NCBI GenBank assembly: GCA_902599805.1
Contig: CACKGP010000001.1
Coordinates: 124,001 to 188,000, forward strand
DNA: 64,000 nt
Source: an uncultured Pelagibacteraceae bacterium
GTDB lineage: Bacteria; Pseudomonadota; Alphaproteobacteria; Pelagibacterales; Pelagibacteraceae
Direction of reading: 5' to 3'
Shown: positions 41,245-51,865 of the stretch, piece by piece
Layout: every line of letters starts with the position of its first letter
Position numbering within the stretch: the stretch's first letter is position 1
Notes under the pieces: generated by a model
What the model saw: only the letters and a program-made list of their open reading frames with translations
The model's database searches: none
Told to the model about the DNA's origin: nothing
Made by a program: the position numbers and the translations under genes

Positions 41245-43298
41245 CTTCCTATTTCACTGATTATATCTGCTTTATCATGAAGTTTTAATAAATTTTCAAA
41301 CTTCTTAAAATTAAACTTTTCTATTTTTTTAACTTCTTTTTCTGCAAGTAAAAATAAATCCTTATGATGTAATGGATCTGCAAATTTAAAATTTTTAATA
41401 CCACTTTGTTGAAAACCCAAAATGTCACCAAAGCCACGTAATTGCAAATCTTTTTCAGCTATAACAAAACCATCATTGGTAGATCTTAAAATTTTTAATC
41501 TCTCTCTTGCATTCTTGGATAGATTATTTTTGTACAGCAAAATACAAATCGATTCTGTATTTCCTCTTCCCACTCTTCCTCTTAATTGATGAAGTTGAGA
41601 TAATCCAAATTTATTCGAGTCTTCAATTATAATAGTGTTTGCACTTGGAAAATCTATACCCACTTCTATAACTGTAGTACTTACTAATATTTTAATTTTT
41701 TTTGTAAGGAAATCTTGTAATACTTTATTTTTAATATTTTTATTAATTCCACCATGAATAAGACCAACTTGATTTGGAAAAAGCTTATTTACTTGTTCGA
41801 ATTTTTTTTTAGCAGATGTATAATTTAAATTACTAGAAATATCTATTAATGGACAAACCCAAAATATTTGTCTTTCTAAAGAAATTTCTTTTTTTAAAAG
41901 TGGTAAAATTTCATCAAGTTTTTTTTCAGGTTTAATTAAAGTAATAATTTTTTTTCTATATTTAGGCTTTTCATTTAAACGTGATATATCCATGTCTCCA
42001 AAAAATGATAACATCATAGTTCTTGGTATTGGAGTTGCAGAAATAAGAAGTAAATCACAATTTTTTCCTCCTTTTTTAGCCAGTTTAATTCTTTGATTAA
42101 CACCAAATTTATGTTGTTCATCTATAATTACAAATCCCAAATTTAAAAATTTAATTTTATTTTGAAATAATGCATGTGTTCCAAATAATAAATTTATTTT
42201 TCCATTTTGAAGATCAGACAGAATATGCTTTTTTTTATTAAAATCTGTTTTACCTGTAAATAGTTCAATGTTTATATTCGAGTTTTTAAAAAGTCTAATT
42301 GCTAATTTATAATGCTGTTGTGCTAATATTTCAGTGGGAGCCATAAAGGCAACCTGATAATTTATTTCAATTATATTAGCAGCAGTAATTAAGGCTAGTA
42401 TTGTTTTCCCTGAACCAACATCACCTTGTAACAATCTAAACATTCTTAGTTCAGAACCAATATCTTTATTAATTTCCATTAATATTTCTGACTGTCCTTT
42501 AGTTAAATTATGACCAAAATTATCTAAAACAATTTTAGAAATTTTATTTTTACTTAAATACTTTATCTCTTTTTTTGTTCTTATTATTTTTCTTTGTGTA
42601 GAAAGATAAATAAGATTTGAAAATATTTCATCATACACAAGTCTTCTATAATCGTTTGAATTTAAGTCTTTCTTAGTGGATGGATTATGTAAATTTAGTA
42701 ATACCTTTTGTAATTTACTAAAATTATTTTCTTTCAAAAAGTTATCAGAATACCATTCATCACTAGCATCAAAATCTTGAAGAACTCTATAAATAATATT
42801 TCTATAAATCTTCTCATTTAAACCTTCTGTTAGAGAATATTTTGGAAAAACTTTTGTAATTTCCTTTTTTGATTTTAATTCTTTGATATAGGTAGGATTT
42901 GTAATTTGATAATTTTTTTTATAGTAATTAATTTTTCCGCTGACAATAACTTCTTTTTTTATAGGCAAAACTTTTTTTATATATCCTTCTTTAGTATTAA
43001 AAAAAATTAAGTTTATTTTACGATCGCTCTCAGAACAAATTACTTTATTAGGAAGATTTCTTATTCTAGGAAAATTATATTTCTCTACAATAACTTGTAT
43101 TGAACTTATTTTTCCTATTTCTAGATTCTGTAAGCTAGTAATTTTTGATCTATCAACAATCTCATATGGAAGGTCAAAAAGTATGTCCTTAACTTTTTCT
43201 ATTTTTTTATTTTTTAAATATTTTTCAAGTCTTTTTCCAACTCCTTTTAATGCTGTAATATCCTCAAATAAAAAACTGTTTTTATTTATATTTTTCAT
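41241..43298 (-). CDS. recG: ATP-dependent DNA helicase RecG
   Basis: RLLQGDVGSGKTILAL; IIDEQHKFGVNQR; QLRGRVGRG; DLQLRGFGDILGFQQSG. Confidence 0.96.
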   Translation of the reverse strand: MKNINKNSFLFEDITALKGVGKRLEKYLKNKKIEKVKDILFDLPYEIVDRSKITSLQNLEIGKISSIQVIVEKYNFPRIRNLPNKVICSESDRKINLIFFNTKEGYIKKVLPIKKEVIVSGKINYYKKNYQITNPTYIKELKSKKEITKVFPKYSLTEGLNEKIYRNIIYRVLQDFDASDEWYSDNFLKENNFSKLQKVLLNLHNPSTKKDLNSNDYRRLVYDEIFSNLIYLSTQRKIIRTKKEIKYLSKNKISKIVLDNFGHNLTKGQSEILMEINKDIGSELRMFRLLQGDVGSGKTILALITAANIIEINYQVAFMAPTEILAQQHYKLAIRLFKNSNINIELFTGKTDFNKKKHILSDLQNGKINLLFGTHALFQNKIKFLNLGFVIIDEQHKFGVNQRIKLAKKGGKNCDLLLISATPIPRTMMLSFFGDMDISRLNEKPKYRKKIITLIKPEKKLDEILPLLKKEISLERQIFWVCPLIDISSNLNYTSAKKKFEQVNKLFPNQVGLIHGGINKNIKNKVLQDFLTKKIKILVSTTVIEVGIDFPSANTIIIEDSNKFGLSQLHQLRGRVGRGNTESICILLYKNNLSKNARERLKILRSTNDGFVIAEKDLQLRGFGDILGFQQSGIKNFKFADPLHHKDLFLLAEKEVKKIEKFNFKKFENLLKLHDKADIISEIGS

Positions 43299-43326
43299 AT
43301 TATCTTATATTATATAATTATATAAA

Positions 43327-43677
<351 letters not shown>

Positions 43678-43779
43678 AAATCTAAACATCAAGATATTCT
43701 ATATACATGAAAGAATAAAAGATTAAAGCAATACAATAATTTTATAGAATGTAAAAAAATATTGGAATATAAGCTAAAA

Positions 43780-44775
43780 ATGAAAATTTTAGCCATATTA
43801 TTAAAATTTATAGTAATTTTTACCTTCACAAATCTCGAGGCCAACCAAGATTTTGATTTGTGGCTTTTGGAATTTAAAAAGACAGCTGTCAAAAATGGAA
43901 TTTCACAAGAAACTGTAAATGATGTTATGAAAGATGCAAAGTTTTTATCTAAAGTAATTGAATACGATAGATACCAACCCGAGTTTTACGAAGATACCAA
44001 AACATATGTAAGGAAAAGAACTAGCCACGACAAAGTAAAAAAAGGTTTGTCATTGTACAAAAAAGAAAAAAAAATTATTAATAAAATTGAGGAAAAATTT
44101 TCAGTAGAAAAAGAATTACTTCTAGCTTTGATGGGTATTGAAACTAATTATGGAAAATATTTGGGAAAAATGGATATTATTTCATCGCTATCAACTTTAA
44201 GTTTCGATAAAAGAAGAAAAGCTTTTTTTACTAATGAATTATTAATTTTATTAAAACTTATTGATGAAAAGATTATAAGTAAAAATATTCTATACGGTTC
44301 ATGGGCTGGAGCTTTTGGTAATTTTCAGTTTATGCCATCGACAATTAAAAACTATGCGTTAGATTATAATAAAAACGCTAATATTGAACTTAAAGAAATT
44401 GAAGACTCATTTGCATCTGCCGCAAATTATATTAATAAAATTGGTTGGAAAAAAAATCAACCCTGTTTTTATAAAGTTGAACTTAAAGGAAATATTCCAT
44501 TAAAATATTTAAATACTTCTGCTAAGAAGATTAAAAATAAAAAGAAATTAAAATTTTTTAAAAAATATTTGAAAAATGATCAAAACATGCCATTAAATGA
44601 AAATGTTATTACAGCAATTGTTACACCTGATAAGGATATTATTCCTGGATCAAATACTCTCAAACCTGCATACCTTGTATTTAGTAACTATGAAAAGGTT
44701 TTGAAATGGAACAGGTCTTTGAGATTTGCTATTGCTGTGTGTACTCTAAAAAATAAGTTTAAAAATGAAATTTAA
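43780..44775 (+). CDS. mltB: Lytic murein transglycosylase (MltB family)
   Basis: LALMGIETNYGKYLGKMDIISSLSTLSFDKRR; YGSWAGAFGNFQFMPST. Confidence 0.9.
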   Translation: MKILAILLKFIVIFTFTNLEANQDFDLWLLEFKKTAVKNGISQETVNDVMKDAKFLSKVIEYDRYQPEFYEDTKTYVRKRTSHDKVKKGLSLYKKEKKIINKIEEKFSVEKELLLALMGIETNYGKYLGKMDIISSLSTLSFDKRRKAFFTNELLILLKLIDEKIISKNILYGSWAGAFGNFQFMPSTIKNYALDYNKNANIELKEIEDSFASAANYINKIGWKKNQPCFYKVELKGNIPLKYLNTSAKKIKNKKKLKFFKKYLKNDQNMPLNENVITAIVTPDKDIIPGSNTLKPAYLVFSNYEKVLKWNRSLRFAIAVCTLKNKFKNEI

Positions 44776-45502
44776 ATATTTTACCCTAATTTTTTTATTA
44801 TTATCCTGTACGAACCATTCTTTTGAAAAAAGCAATGTTTCTACTTCAAAAATATCAAAAGGTTTTGCATTAATATATAACGAAAGTGATTTCGAAAATA
44901 AAATAATATCATCAAAGCTAAATTCTAATAATATTGAGGCGGCTCACAATAAATATAAAAAAAATACAATTATAATAATAACAAATCCTGAGAATAAAAA
45001 ATCTGTACAATTATTAGTATCTAAAAAAGTAAACTATCCAGATTTTTTTAAAGTTTTAATTACTAAAGAATTATCAGAAAAATTAAATTTAAACCCAGAT
45101 ATGCCTTTTGTTGAAATTGAAAGGCGTATAAAAAATAAATCATTTATTGCAAAAAAAGCAGTTACTTACTCAGAAGAACAAAGCGTATTAACCAAGGCGC
45201 CAGTAACAAAAGTAAAAATTAACAATATCTCTAAATCTTCAAATGATAAAACTCATAAAAAGTTGGATGTAAATTTTTCAATAATTATTGGAGAATTTTA
45301 CTCTAAAAAATGGGCCTCTAGTCTGATTGAATTACTAATAAATGAGAATATAAAAGAAGAAGTTTTTTCTATAAAAAGCTTAGGCAAAAATAATTATCAG
45401 TTAATTGCAGGACCTTATACTTCAATTAATACTTTAAAAAATGATTACTTTAAGCTAAATAAGTATGGTTTTGATAATCTTGATATAAAAAAAAATAAAT
45501 GA
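44765..45502 (+). CDS. Divergent RlpA-like lipoprotein with C-terminal SPOR domain
   Basis: Lipobox LLLSC, DPBB-like middle segment, C-terminal SPOR-like VNFSIIIGEFYSKKWASSLIE...NYQLIAGPYTS; synteny with mltB and dacC. Confidence 0.65.
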   Translation: MKFKYFTLIFLLLSCTNHSFEKSNVSTSKISKGFALIYNESDFENKIISSKLNSNNIEAAHNKYKKNTIIIITNPENKKSVQLLVSKKVNYPDFFKVLITKELSEKLNLNPDMPFVEIERRIKNKSFIAKKAVTYSEEQSVLTKAPVTKVKINNISKSSNDKTHKKLDVNFSIIIGEFYSKKWASSLIELLINENIKEEVFSIKSLGKNNYQLIAGPYTSINTLKNDYFKLNKYGFDNLDIKKNK

Positions 45503-46647
45503 AACAAAAAATTGCAATAATCTTCATATCGCTTTTATTTTTAACGAAGTTAAGTGCTGAGCCAAAAATACAAGCTCCCACAGCCATTCTTATGGATTAT
45601 AATTCTGGAAAAATTTTATTTGAAAGAGATGCTGACCATCAAATTTATCCTGCTTCAATGACAAAAATTATGACCGCAATAATTGTTTTTGACCTTTTGA
45701 AACAAGAAAAAATAAAACTTTCAGACGAAGTTATCATATCCGAAAATGCTTGGAGAATGTCTAAAAGCGGTTATTCGTCGATGTTTATTATGTTAAACGA
45801 TAAAGTTTCAATTGAGGATTTGTTAAGAGGTATAATAGTAGTGTCTGGTAACGACGCTTGTGTTGCGTTAGCGGAAGGTATTGCTGGGACAGAAACTGCA
45901 TTTGCCGATATGATGAACGAAAAAGCAGAAGAAATTGGTCTTGTTAATACAAACTTTACAAATTCATCCGGTATTAATGATCCTGATAATTATTCAACTG
46001 TTAGAGATATAGCGGTAATGTCAAAGTATCTTATCGAAAATTATCCAATTTATTATGAATACTTTAAAGAAACTGAATTTACATGGGATAGAACAGGTGG
46101 TGACCCAATTAAACAAGGAAACAGAAATCCACTTTTATATAAACGGATAGGTGCCGATGGTATTAAAACAGGCTATTTAGCCGTAGAGAAATATTCTCTG
46201 GCAAGTTCAATTGTTGGTGAAAATCGAAGGTTAATTGCGGTTGGAAGTGGATTTGTTACTAAACAAGCGAGATCAGATGAATCAGCAAGAATGTTTAGAT
46301 GGGCGTTGAGAAATACAAATACATATGAAATAGCAAAAAAAGATGTCCCAAAATTTGAGTTTAAAACTTGGTTAGGTAAAGAAAATATTGTGGAAGGTTT
46401 ATTAAAAGAAGATATTTATGTAACTATACAAAAAAAAGAAGTTAAAGATCTCAAAGTTAAACTAGAATATAACGGACCAATTAAAGCACCAATTAAAGAG
46501 GGCCAACAAATTGGAAATTTAATTTTAGAGTCACCAAATGAAGAAGTAAAAAAATTTCCTATTTATGCAAGCAAAAGCGTTAAAAAGGTAAATTTTTTTA
46601 AAAGTTTATTTTTATCTTTTAATTACATGATTTGGGGAGATGCATAA
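45499..46647 (+). CDS. D-alanyl-D-alanine carboxypeptidase (PBP5/6 family)
   Basis: YPASMTKIMTAIIVFD (SxxK), VSGNDACVALAE (SxN), DGIKTGY (KTG). Confidence 0.94.
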   Translation: MKQKIAIIFISLLFLTKLSAEPKIQAPTAILMDYNSGKILFERDADHQIYPASMTKIMTAIIVFDLLKQEKIKLSDEVIISENAWRMSKSGYSSMFIMLNDKVSIEDLLRGIIVVSGNDACVALAEGIAGTETAFADMMNEKAEEIGLVNTNFTNSSGINDPDNYSTVRDIAVMSKYLIENYPIYYEYFKETEFTWDRTGGDPIKQGNRNPLLYKRIGADGIKTGYLAVEKYSLASSIVGENRRLIAVGSGFVTKQARSDESARMFRWALRNTNTYEIAKKDVPKFEFKTWLGKENIVEGLLKEDIYVTIQKKEVKDLKVKLEYNGPIKAPIKEGQQIGNLILESPNEEVKKFPIYASKSVKKVNFFKSLFLSFNYMIWGDA

Positions 46648-47284
46648 GAGAAAATTTTTTTTTATTGTCTTTGAGGGTATCGAAGGATCAGGAAAATCCT
46701 ACCAAAGTAAAAAATTATTTAAAAATATTAAAAAAAAAAATTATCCAGTTGTGCTTACTAGAGAACCTGGTGGTACAATTGGCGCAGAAAGAATAAGAAA
46801 AGTAATTTTAAAAGATTATTTTCATAAAAACAAGAGTGAGAAGTTTCATAAATATACAGACACATTATTGTATTTAGCGGCAAGAAATGAGCATATCCAA
46901 GATAAAATTCTAAAAGCTAAAAGAACTAAAAAAATCTTGATATGCGATAGATTTATTGATTCCACAATAGCTTATCAAGTTTATGGAAAAAAAGTTGAAT
47001 TTGAACTTATTGAGAACATTCACAAATTTATACTTCAAAAAATTAAGCCTGACATTACTTTTCTTCTCACAGTAAAAGCTAACAAAGCATCTAGCAGGCT
47101 TAATAAAAGAAAAACTAAAAATAGGTATGATAAATTTCCAAAAAATTTTTATCAAAATGCCCAAAAAGCTTTTATAAAATTAGCGAAAAAAAATAAAAAA
47201 AAATATTTTATTTTTGATAATTCGACTGATGATAAAGAACTCGAAAAAAAAATCTTAAATATTGTTTCGTCTAAATTAAAATAA
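46640..47284 (+). CDS. tmk: Thymidylate kinase
   Basis: FEGIEGSGKSYQSKKL; LTREPGGTIGAERIR; CDRFIDSTIAYQ. Confidence 0.95.
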   Translation: MHKRKFFFIVFEGIEGSGKSYQSKKLFKNIKKKNYPVVLTREPGGTIGAERIRKVILKDYFHKNKSEKFHKYTDTLLYLAARNEHIQDKILKAKRTKKILICDRFIDSTIAYQVYGKKVEFELIENIHKFILQKIKPDITFLLTVKANKASSRLNKRKTKNRYDKFPKNFYQNAQKAFIKLAKKNKKKYFIFDNSTDDKELEKKILNIVSSKLK

Positions 47285-47285
47285 A

Positions 47286-48239
47286 GTGAAAAATATAACA
47301 AACAGTAATACTGAAATCGAAAAATCTAATAAATTAATTGGATATGATGATTTATTTATTAAATTTGAAAAATTTTATTTAAATAAAAGACTCCCAAAAG
47401 TTATATTGCTATCAGGAGACAAAGGAATAGGTAAATCAACTTTTATTTTTCATTTTATTAATTACATTTTATCAATGAATTCTAAAATTCCTTACGACAA
47501 AGATAGCTATTCAATTAATTTAAATAACGAAACTTATAAAAAAATTATAGTTAATGTTGAACAAAATTTTAATTTTTTAAAATGTGAAAAACCAAATACA
47601 ATTTCTATAGAGGATATTCGTCATCTGAAGACAAAATTATCAAAAACCCCACTTGTTAATACCTCAAGATTCACTATTATAGACGATATTGAGTTAATTA
47701 ATTTAAACTCTGCCAACGCTCTTTTAAAATTAATTGAAGAACCCTCACATTATGATTACTTCTTTTTGATAAATAACAAATGTAATAAGGTAATTGAAAC
47801 ATTAATTTCACGATCTCTGGAATTTAAGGTTTTTTTGTCTTCTGAGCAAAAAAAACTAATTTTTAACCATCTAAAACTACATTTTGAAATTGAAGAGAAT
47901 TTTACACATAATTACATACAATATACATCACCTGGTAATTTAATTAAATTTGATCCTATTATAAAAGAACTTGAAATCACTTCTTTAAATGAATTCGACA
48001 AAGTATCTTTTGAAATTATAAAAACGTTTAATAAAACTAAAAAAGATATTTATATTAATTTTTTATTATTTCTTGTAGATATAAAGTTTTTAGAATTATC
48101 TAAAAAAAATAAAAACCATATTTATATTGCAGATATTAAAAATAAAATAAATAGTTTATTAATTCGATATTATAAGTTTAACTTAAATAATATTAATGTT
48201 TACAACCAATTTAGAAATTATTTAAATTATGTCAGGTAA
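47286..48239 (+). CDS. holB: DNA polymerase III delta' subunit-like
   Basis: LSGDKGIGKSTFIFHF Walker A; IIDDIELINLNSANALLKLIEEPSHYDYFFLI; between tmk and metG. GTG start. Confidence 0.86.
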   Translation: MKNITNSNTEIEKSNKLIGYDDLFIKFEKFYLNKRLPKVILLSGDKGIGKSTFIFHFINYILSMNSKIPYDKDSYSINLNNETYKKIIVNVEQNFNFLKCEKPNTISIEDIRHLKTKLSKTPLVNTSRFTIIDDIELINLNSANALLKLIEEPSHYDYFFLINNKCNKVIETLISRSLEFKVFLSSEQKKLIFNHLKLHFEIEENFTHNYIQYTSPGNLIKFDPIIKELEITSLNEFDKVSFEIIKTFNKTKKDIYINFLLFLVDIKFLELSKKNKNHIYIADIKNKINSLLIRYYKFNLNNINVYNQFRNYLNYVR

Positions 48240-49773
48240 AAATTTTTATATTACAACTCCAATATATTATCCATCTGGTAAACCTCATATGGGTCATGCA
48301 TATTCAAGTATTATTGCTGATATATTTGCGAGGTTTAAAAGATTAGAAAATTATAATGTAAGATTTTTAACCGGTACTGACGAGCACGGTTTAAAAATTC
48401 AAAGGGAAGCAGAAAAAAATTCTAAACAACCTAAAGCTTTTTGTGATGAGTTATCCCTCAAATTTAAAAGTCTAAGCAAAACACTTAATCTTTCTAATAA
48501 TGATTTTATTAGAACTACAGAAAAAAGACATCATAAAGCAGTCAATGAAATCTGGAATAGATTAGTAAAATCTAATGATATTTATTTATCAAAATATAGC
48601 GGCTGGTATTCAGTTTCAGATGAAGCATATTATGACAGTGATGAAATTGAATCAAAAAATAACATTAAAGTTGCAAAAGTTTCTGGATCAAGAGTGGAGT
48701 GGGTTGAAGAAGAGTCTTTTTTTTTTAAATTATCTTCCTGGGAAAAAAAATTGCTTGATTTCTATCAATCAAATCCCAATTTTATTCTTCCAAAATCACG
48801 TAGAAATGAAGTCGTTGAATTTGTAAAAGGTGGTTTAAAAGATTTGTCTGTAAGCAGAACATCTTTTTCATGGGGTATACCTGTACCTAAAAATAATAAA
48901 CATATTATTTATGTTTGGCTTGATGCTTTGACAAATTATTTGAGTTCTTTGGATTTTCCAGATCAAAATGATATAAAATATAAAAATTTTTGGCCGGCTG
49001 ACGTTCATATTATTGGAAAAGATATCTTACGTTTTCATGCAATTTATTGGCCTGCATTTTTAATGGCTGCTAAACTACCTTTACCTAAAAGAGTTTATGG
49101 CCACGGATGGATTTTATCGGATGAAAAAAAAATGTCTAAATCTCTTGGAAATATTCTAGATCCTTTAGAAATAATAAATGAATATGGAATAGATCCTTTA
49201 AGATATTATTTAGTTAAGGAGGTTTCCCTAGGAAACGACGGAAGTATTTCTTTAAAAAGTTTACATGATTGTATTAATAATGATTTGGCAAACAATTATG
49301 GTAATTTATGCCAAAGAGTATTTTCATTTGTTGAAAAAAATTGTGATTCAAAAATTCCAAATTTTACAAATCTTTTAAAAGAAGATGAAATTATTACTAA
49401 AAATCTTATAGAGAAAATTCCTGATTTACAAAATTTAATGAATAAACAAGATTTAAACCAATATATTAAAGAAGTAATAAATTTTTCTTTCAGTGCTAAT
49501 AAATATTTTAATGATCTAAAGCCATGGGACTTGAAAAAAGTTAATATAGAGAGGATGAATGCAGTTATTTATACAGTTCTGAATCAAATAAAATCTATTA
49601 GTATTCTATTATATCCAATAATACCTGATTCAACTCACAAAGTATTAGACTGTCTTGGCGTACCAAAGAATGAGTTTAATCTTGATTGTCTATTAAATTT
49701 AAAATATTTAAAAACGGATTTAAGTATTAAAAAACCCGGTATCTTGTTTAAGAAAATTGAAAATGATAATTGA
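48229..49773 (+). CDS. metG: Methionyl-tRNA synthetase
   Basis: TTPIYYPSGKPHMGHAYSSI; FLTGTDEHGLKIQ; DEKKMSKSLGN. Confidence 0.96.
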   Translation: MSGKNFYITTPIYYPSGKPHMGHAYSSIIADIFARFKRLENYNVRFLTGTDEHGLKIQREAEKNSKQPKAFCDELSLKFKSLSKTLNLSNNDFIRTTEKRHHKAVNEIWNRLVKSNDIYLSKYSGWYSVSDEAYYDSDEIESKNNIKVAKVSGSRVEWVEEESFFFKLSSWEKKLLDFYQSNPNFILPKSRRNEVVEFVKGGLKDLSVSRTSFSWGIPVPKNNKHIIYVWLDALTNYLSSLDFPDQNDIKYKNFWPADVHIIGKDILRFHAIYWPAFLMAAKLPLPKRVYGHGWILSDEKKMSKSLGNILDPLEIINEYGIDPLRYYLVKEVSLGNDGSISLKSLHDCINNDLANNYGNLCQRVFSFVEKNCDSKIPNFTNLLKEDEIITKNLIEKIPDLQNLMNKQDLNQYIKEVINFSFSANKYFNDLKPWDLKKVNIERMNAVIYTVLNQIKSISILLYPIIPDSTHKVLDCLGVPKNEFNLDCLLNLKYLKTDLSIKKPGILFKKIENDN

Positions 49774-50539
49774 TTCACATTGCCATTTAGACTATCAGCC
49801 ACTTTTTAATAATTTAAAAAATGTTATTGAAAGAGCAAATAACAATGGAGTAAAATATTTCTTAACTATTTCTACTACTGATCAAAGTTTCAAAAATATT
49901 TTAAATATATTGAAAAACTATAGTAATATTTTTGGTTCTTACGGTATACATCCTCATGAGGCTAAAAATTATGAAGATTTGAAGGTTGAAAAGATAATAG
50001 AAAATCTAAGCTTAAACAAAAATTTAATAGGTGTTGGAGAGACTGGTCTAGATTTTTATTATAATCATTCAGACAAGAATATTCAAAAAGAATGCTTCAT
50101 CAAACATATTCACGCTAGCCAACAAACATCAAAAACATTAATTGTGCATTCAAGATCTGCTGATAATGAAATGTTTGATATTTTATCTAGCGAGTTTAAA
50201 AATAAAAGTTTTAACATTCTAATGCACTGCTTTACAGGTAATAAAGATTTTGCACATAAACTTTTGAATCTAAATTGTTATTTTTCAGCAAGTGGAATTA
50301 TAACATTTAAAAAAAGTAATGACTTAGCAAATACATTTAAATCTATTCCTAATAATAGAATACTTATAGAAACAGACTCTCCTTATTTGTCACCAGAACC
50401 TTTGCGTGGTAAGACAAATGAACCTGGAAATTTAAAATATACATTAAAATTCTTAGCAAATTTAAAAAATGAGACAGAGGAAAACTTTTCCATGATTACA
50501 TCCAATAATTTTATAAAATTATTTAATATAAATATTTGA
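49763..50539 (+). CDS. tatD: TatD family hydrolase
   Basis: MIIDSHCHLDYQPL; GVGETGLDFYYNHS; ILIETDSPYLSPEPLRGKTNEP. Confidence 0.93.
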   Translation: MIIDSHCHLDYQPLFNNLKNVIERANNNGVKYFLTISTTDQSFKNILNILKNYSNIFGSYGIHPHEAKNYEDLKVEKIIENLSLNKNLIGVGETGLDFYYNHSDKNIQKECFIKHIHASQQTSKTLIVHSRSADNEMFDILSSEFKNKSFNILMHCFTGNKDFAHKLLNLNCYFSASGIITFKKSNDLANTFKSIPNNRILIETDSPYLSPEPLRGKTNEPGNLKYTLKFLANLKNETEENFSMITSNNFIKLFNINI

Positions 50540-50540
50540 A

Positions 50541-51305
50541 ATGGAATTAATTATTTTAGGTTGCGGAAGTTCATTGGGCTCACCTTGGATTAATAACTAC
50601 TGGGGAAATTGTGATAAAAAAAACAAACTAAATATACGCACAAGATGTTCTGCTTTTATCAAAAAAGGTAATTTATCAGTTTTAATTGATACATCTCCAG
50701 ATATTAAAGAGCAATTTATTAAAAATAAAATAAACGATGTTGATTGTGTTCTTTACACACACGAACATTCAGATCAGACAAGTGGTATATTTGAATTGAG
50801 ACCTTTTTTTTGGAAGTATAAAAAAAGGATTGATATTTATGCAGACGCAAGAACGTTAAAGGCGTTAAAAAAAAAGTATGATTTCTGTTTTTACGGTGGT
50901 CAAGGATATATTCCAATAATGAAACCTAATTTAATCAAGAAGAAACAAATGATTAAGAAAGGCAAAAATAGAATATCTTTTGATACATTTAAAGTTGAAC
51001 ATGGACAAATTACTTCGACAGCTTATGTTTTTAACAAAACAGCCTACCTTAGTGATTGTAGTAATATTAAGCCTTCAGATTTAAATAATCTAAAAAAATT
51101 AAATTATTTAATAATAGATTGCCTTAAATTTAAAAGACATCCTGGACATTTTAATCTAGAAACTAGTATAAGAATAAGCACTTTTTTAAAGCCTAAAAAA
51201 ACAATTTTAACTAACCTTCATACAGAACTAGATTATAATTTTTTAAAAAAAAATCTTCCAAAAAATATCCTGCCTGCTTATGACGGTATGAAATTAAAAA
51301 TCTAG
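50541..51305 (+). CDS. MBL-fold metallohydrolase (HxHxDQ variant)
   Basis: LGCGSSLGSPWINNYWGNC; YTHEHSDQTSG; synteny downstream of tatD. Confidence 0.87.
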   Translation: MELIILGCGSSLGSPWINNYWGNCDKKNKLNIRTRCSAFIKKGNLSVLIDTSPDIKEQFIKNKINDVDCVLYTHEHSDQTSGIFELRPFFWKYKKRIDIYADARTLKALKKKYDFCFYGGQGYIPIMKPNLIKKKQMIKKGKNRISFDTFKVEHGQITSTAYVFNKTAYLSDCSNIKPSDLNNLKKLNYLIIDCLKFKRHPGHFNLETSIRISTFLKPKKTILTNLHTELDYNFLKKNLPKNILPAYDGMKLKI

Positions 51306-51306
51306 T

Positions 51307-51858
51307 TTATTTGTTAAGAGCTTCTTCTATAACTTTTACAAATTTACCTGATGTAGGTTTAGTCATAGATGAAAATGTGTCAAAGATCTTTCCATCTTTG
51401 CCTATTATAATTTTATGAAAATTCCACTTAGGCACAGCACTTTTACCATGATTTTTATTTGCCCATTTATAAAATTCGTGTGCTTCACTACCTTTGACTT
51501 TAACTTTTTCAGTCATTGGAAAACTAATTCCAAATTTTGCTTCACAAAAATTCTTAATTTCTTTATTCGTTTCCATTTCCTGATTAAAAGAATTTGAAGG
51601 CACGCCTATTACCACAACTCCTTTACTTTGATATTTTTCCCAAATTTCTTGAAGATCTTCATATTGTGAGGTAAAACCGCAATAACTTGCTACATTAGTA
51701 ACAACCATCACTTTATTTTTAAAATCAGCAAGTTTCATTTCTGAGCCATCAAGGTCTTTGAATGAGAAATCAAACGCTAGCTTTTCGTATGATGCGTTGA
51801 GTTTTGATGAAAAAATAGAAATCATAATAACTAAAAGTATTAATTTTGATTTAAACAT
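51307..51858 (-). CDS. Glutathione peroxidase family protein, exported
   Basis: VVTNVASYCGFTSQYEDLQEIW (Cys active site), WNFHKIIIGKDGKI; N-terminal signal peptide. Confidence 0.92.
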   Translation of the reverse strand: MFKSKLILLVIMISIFSSKLNASYEKLAFDFSFKDLDGSEMKLADFKNKVMVVTNVASYCGFTSQYEDLQEIWEKYQSKGVVVIGVPSNSFNQEMETNKEIKNFCEAKFGISFPMTEKVKVKGSEAHEFYKWANKNHGKSAVPKWNFHKIIIGKDGKIFDTFSSMTKPTSGKFVKVIEEALNK

Positions 51859-51865
51859 ATTATTT

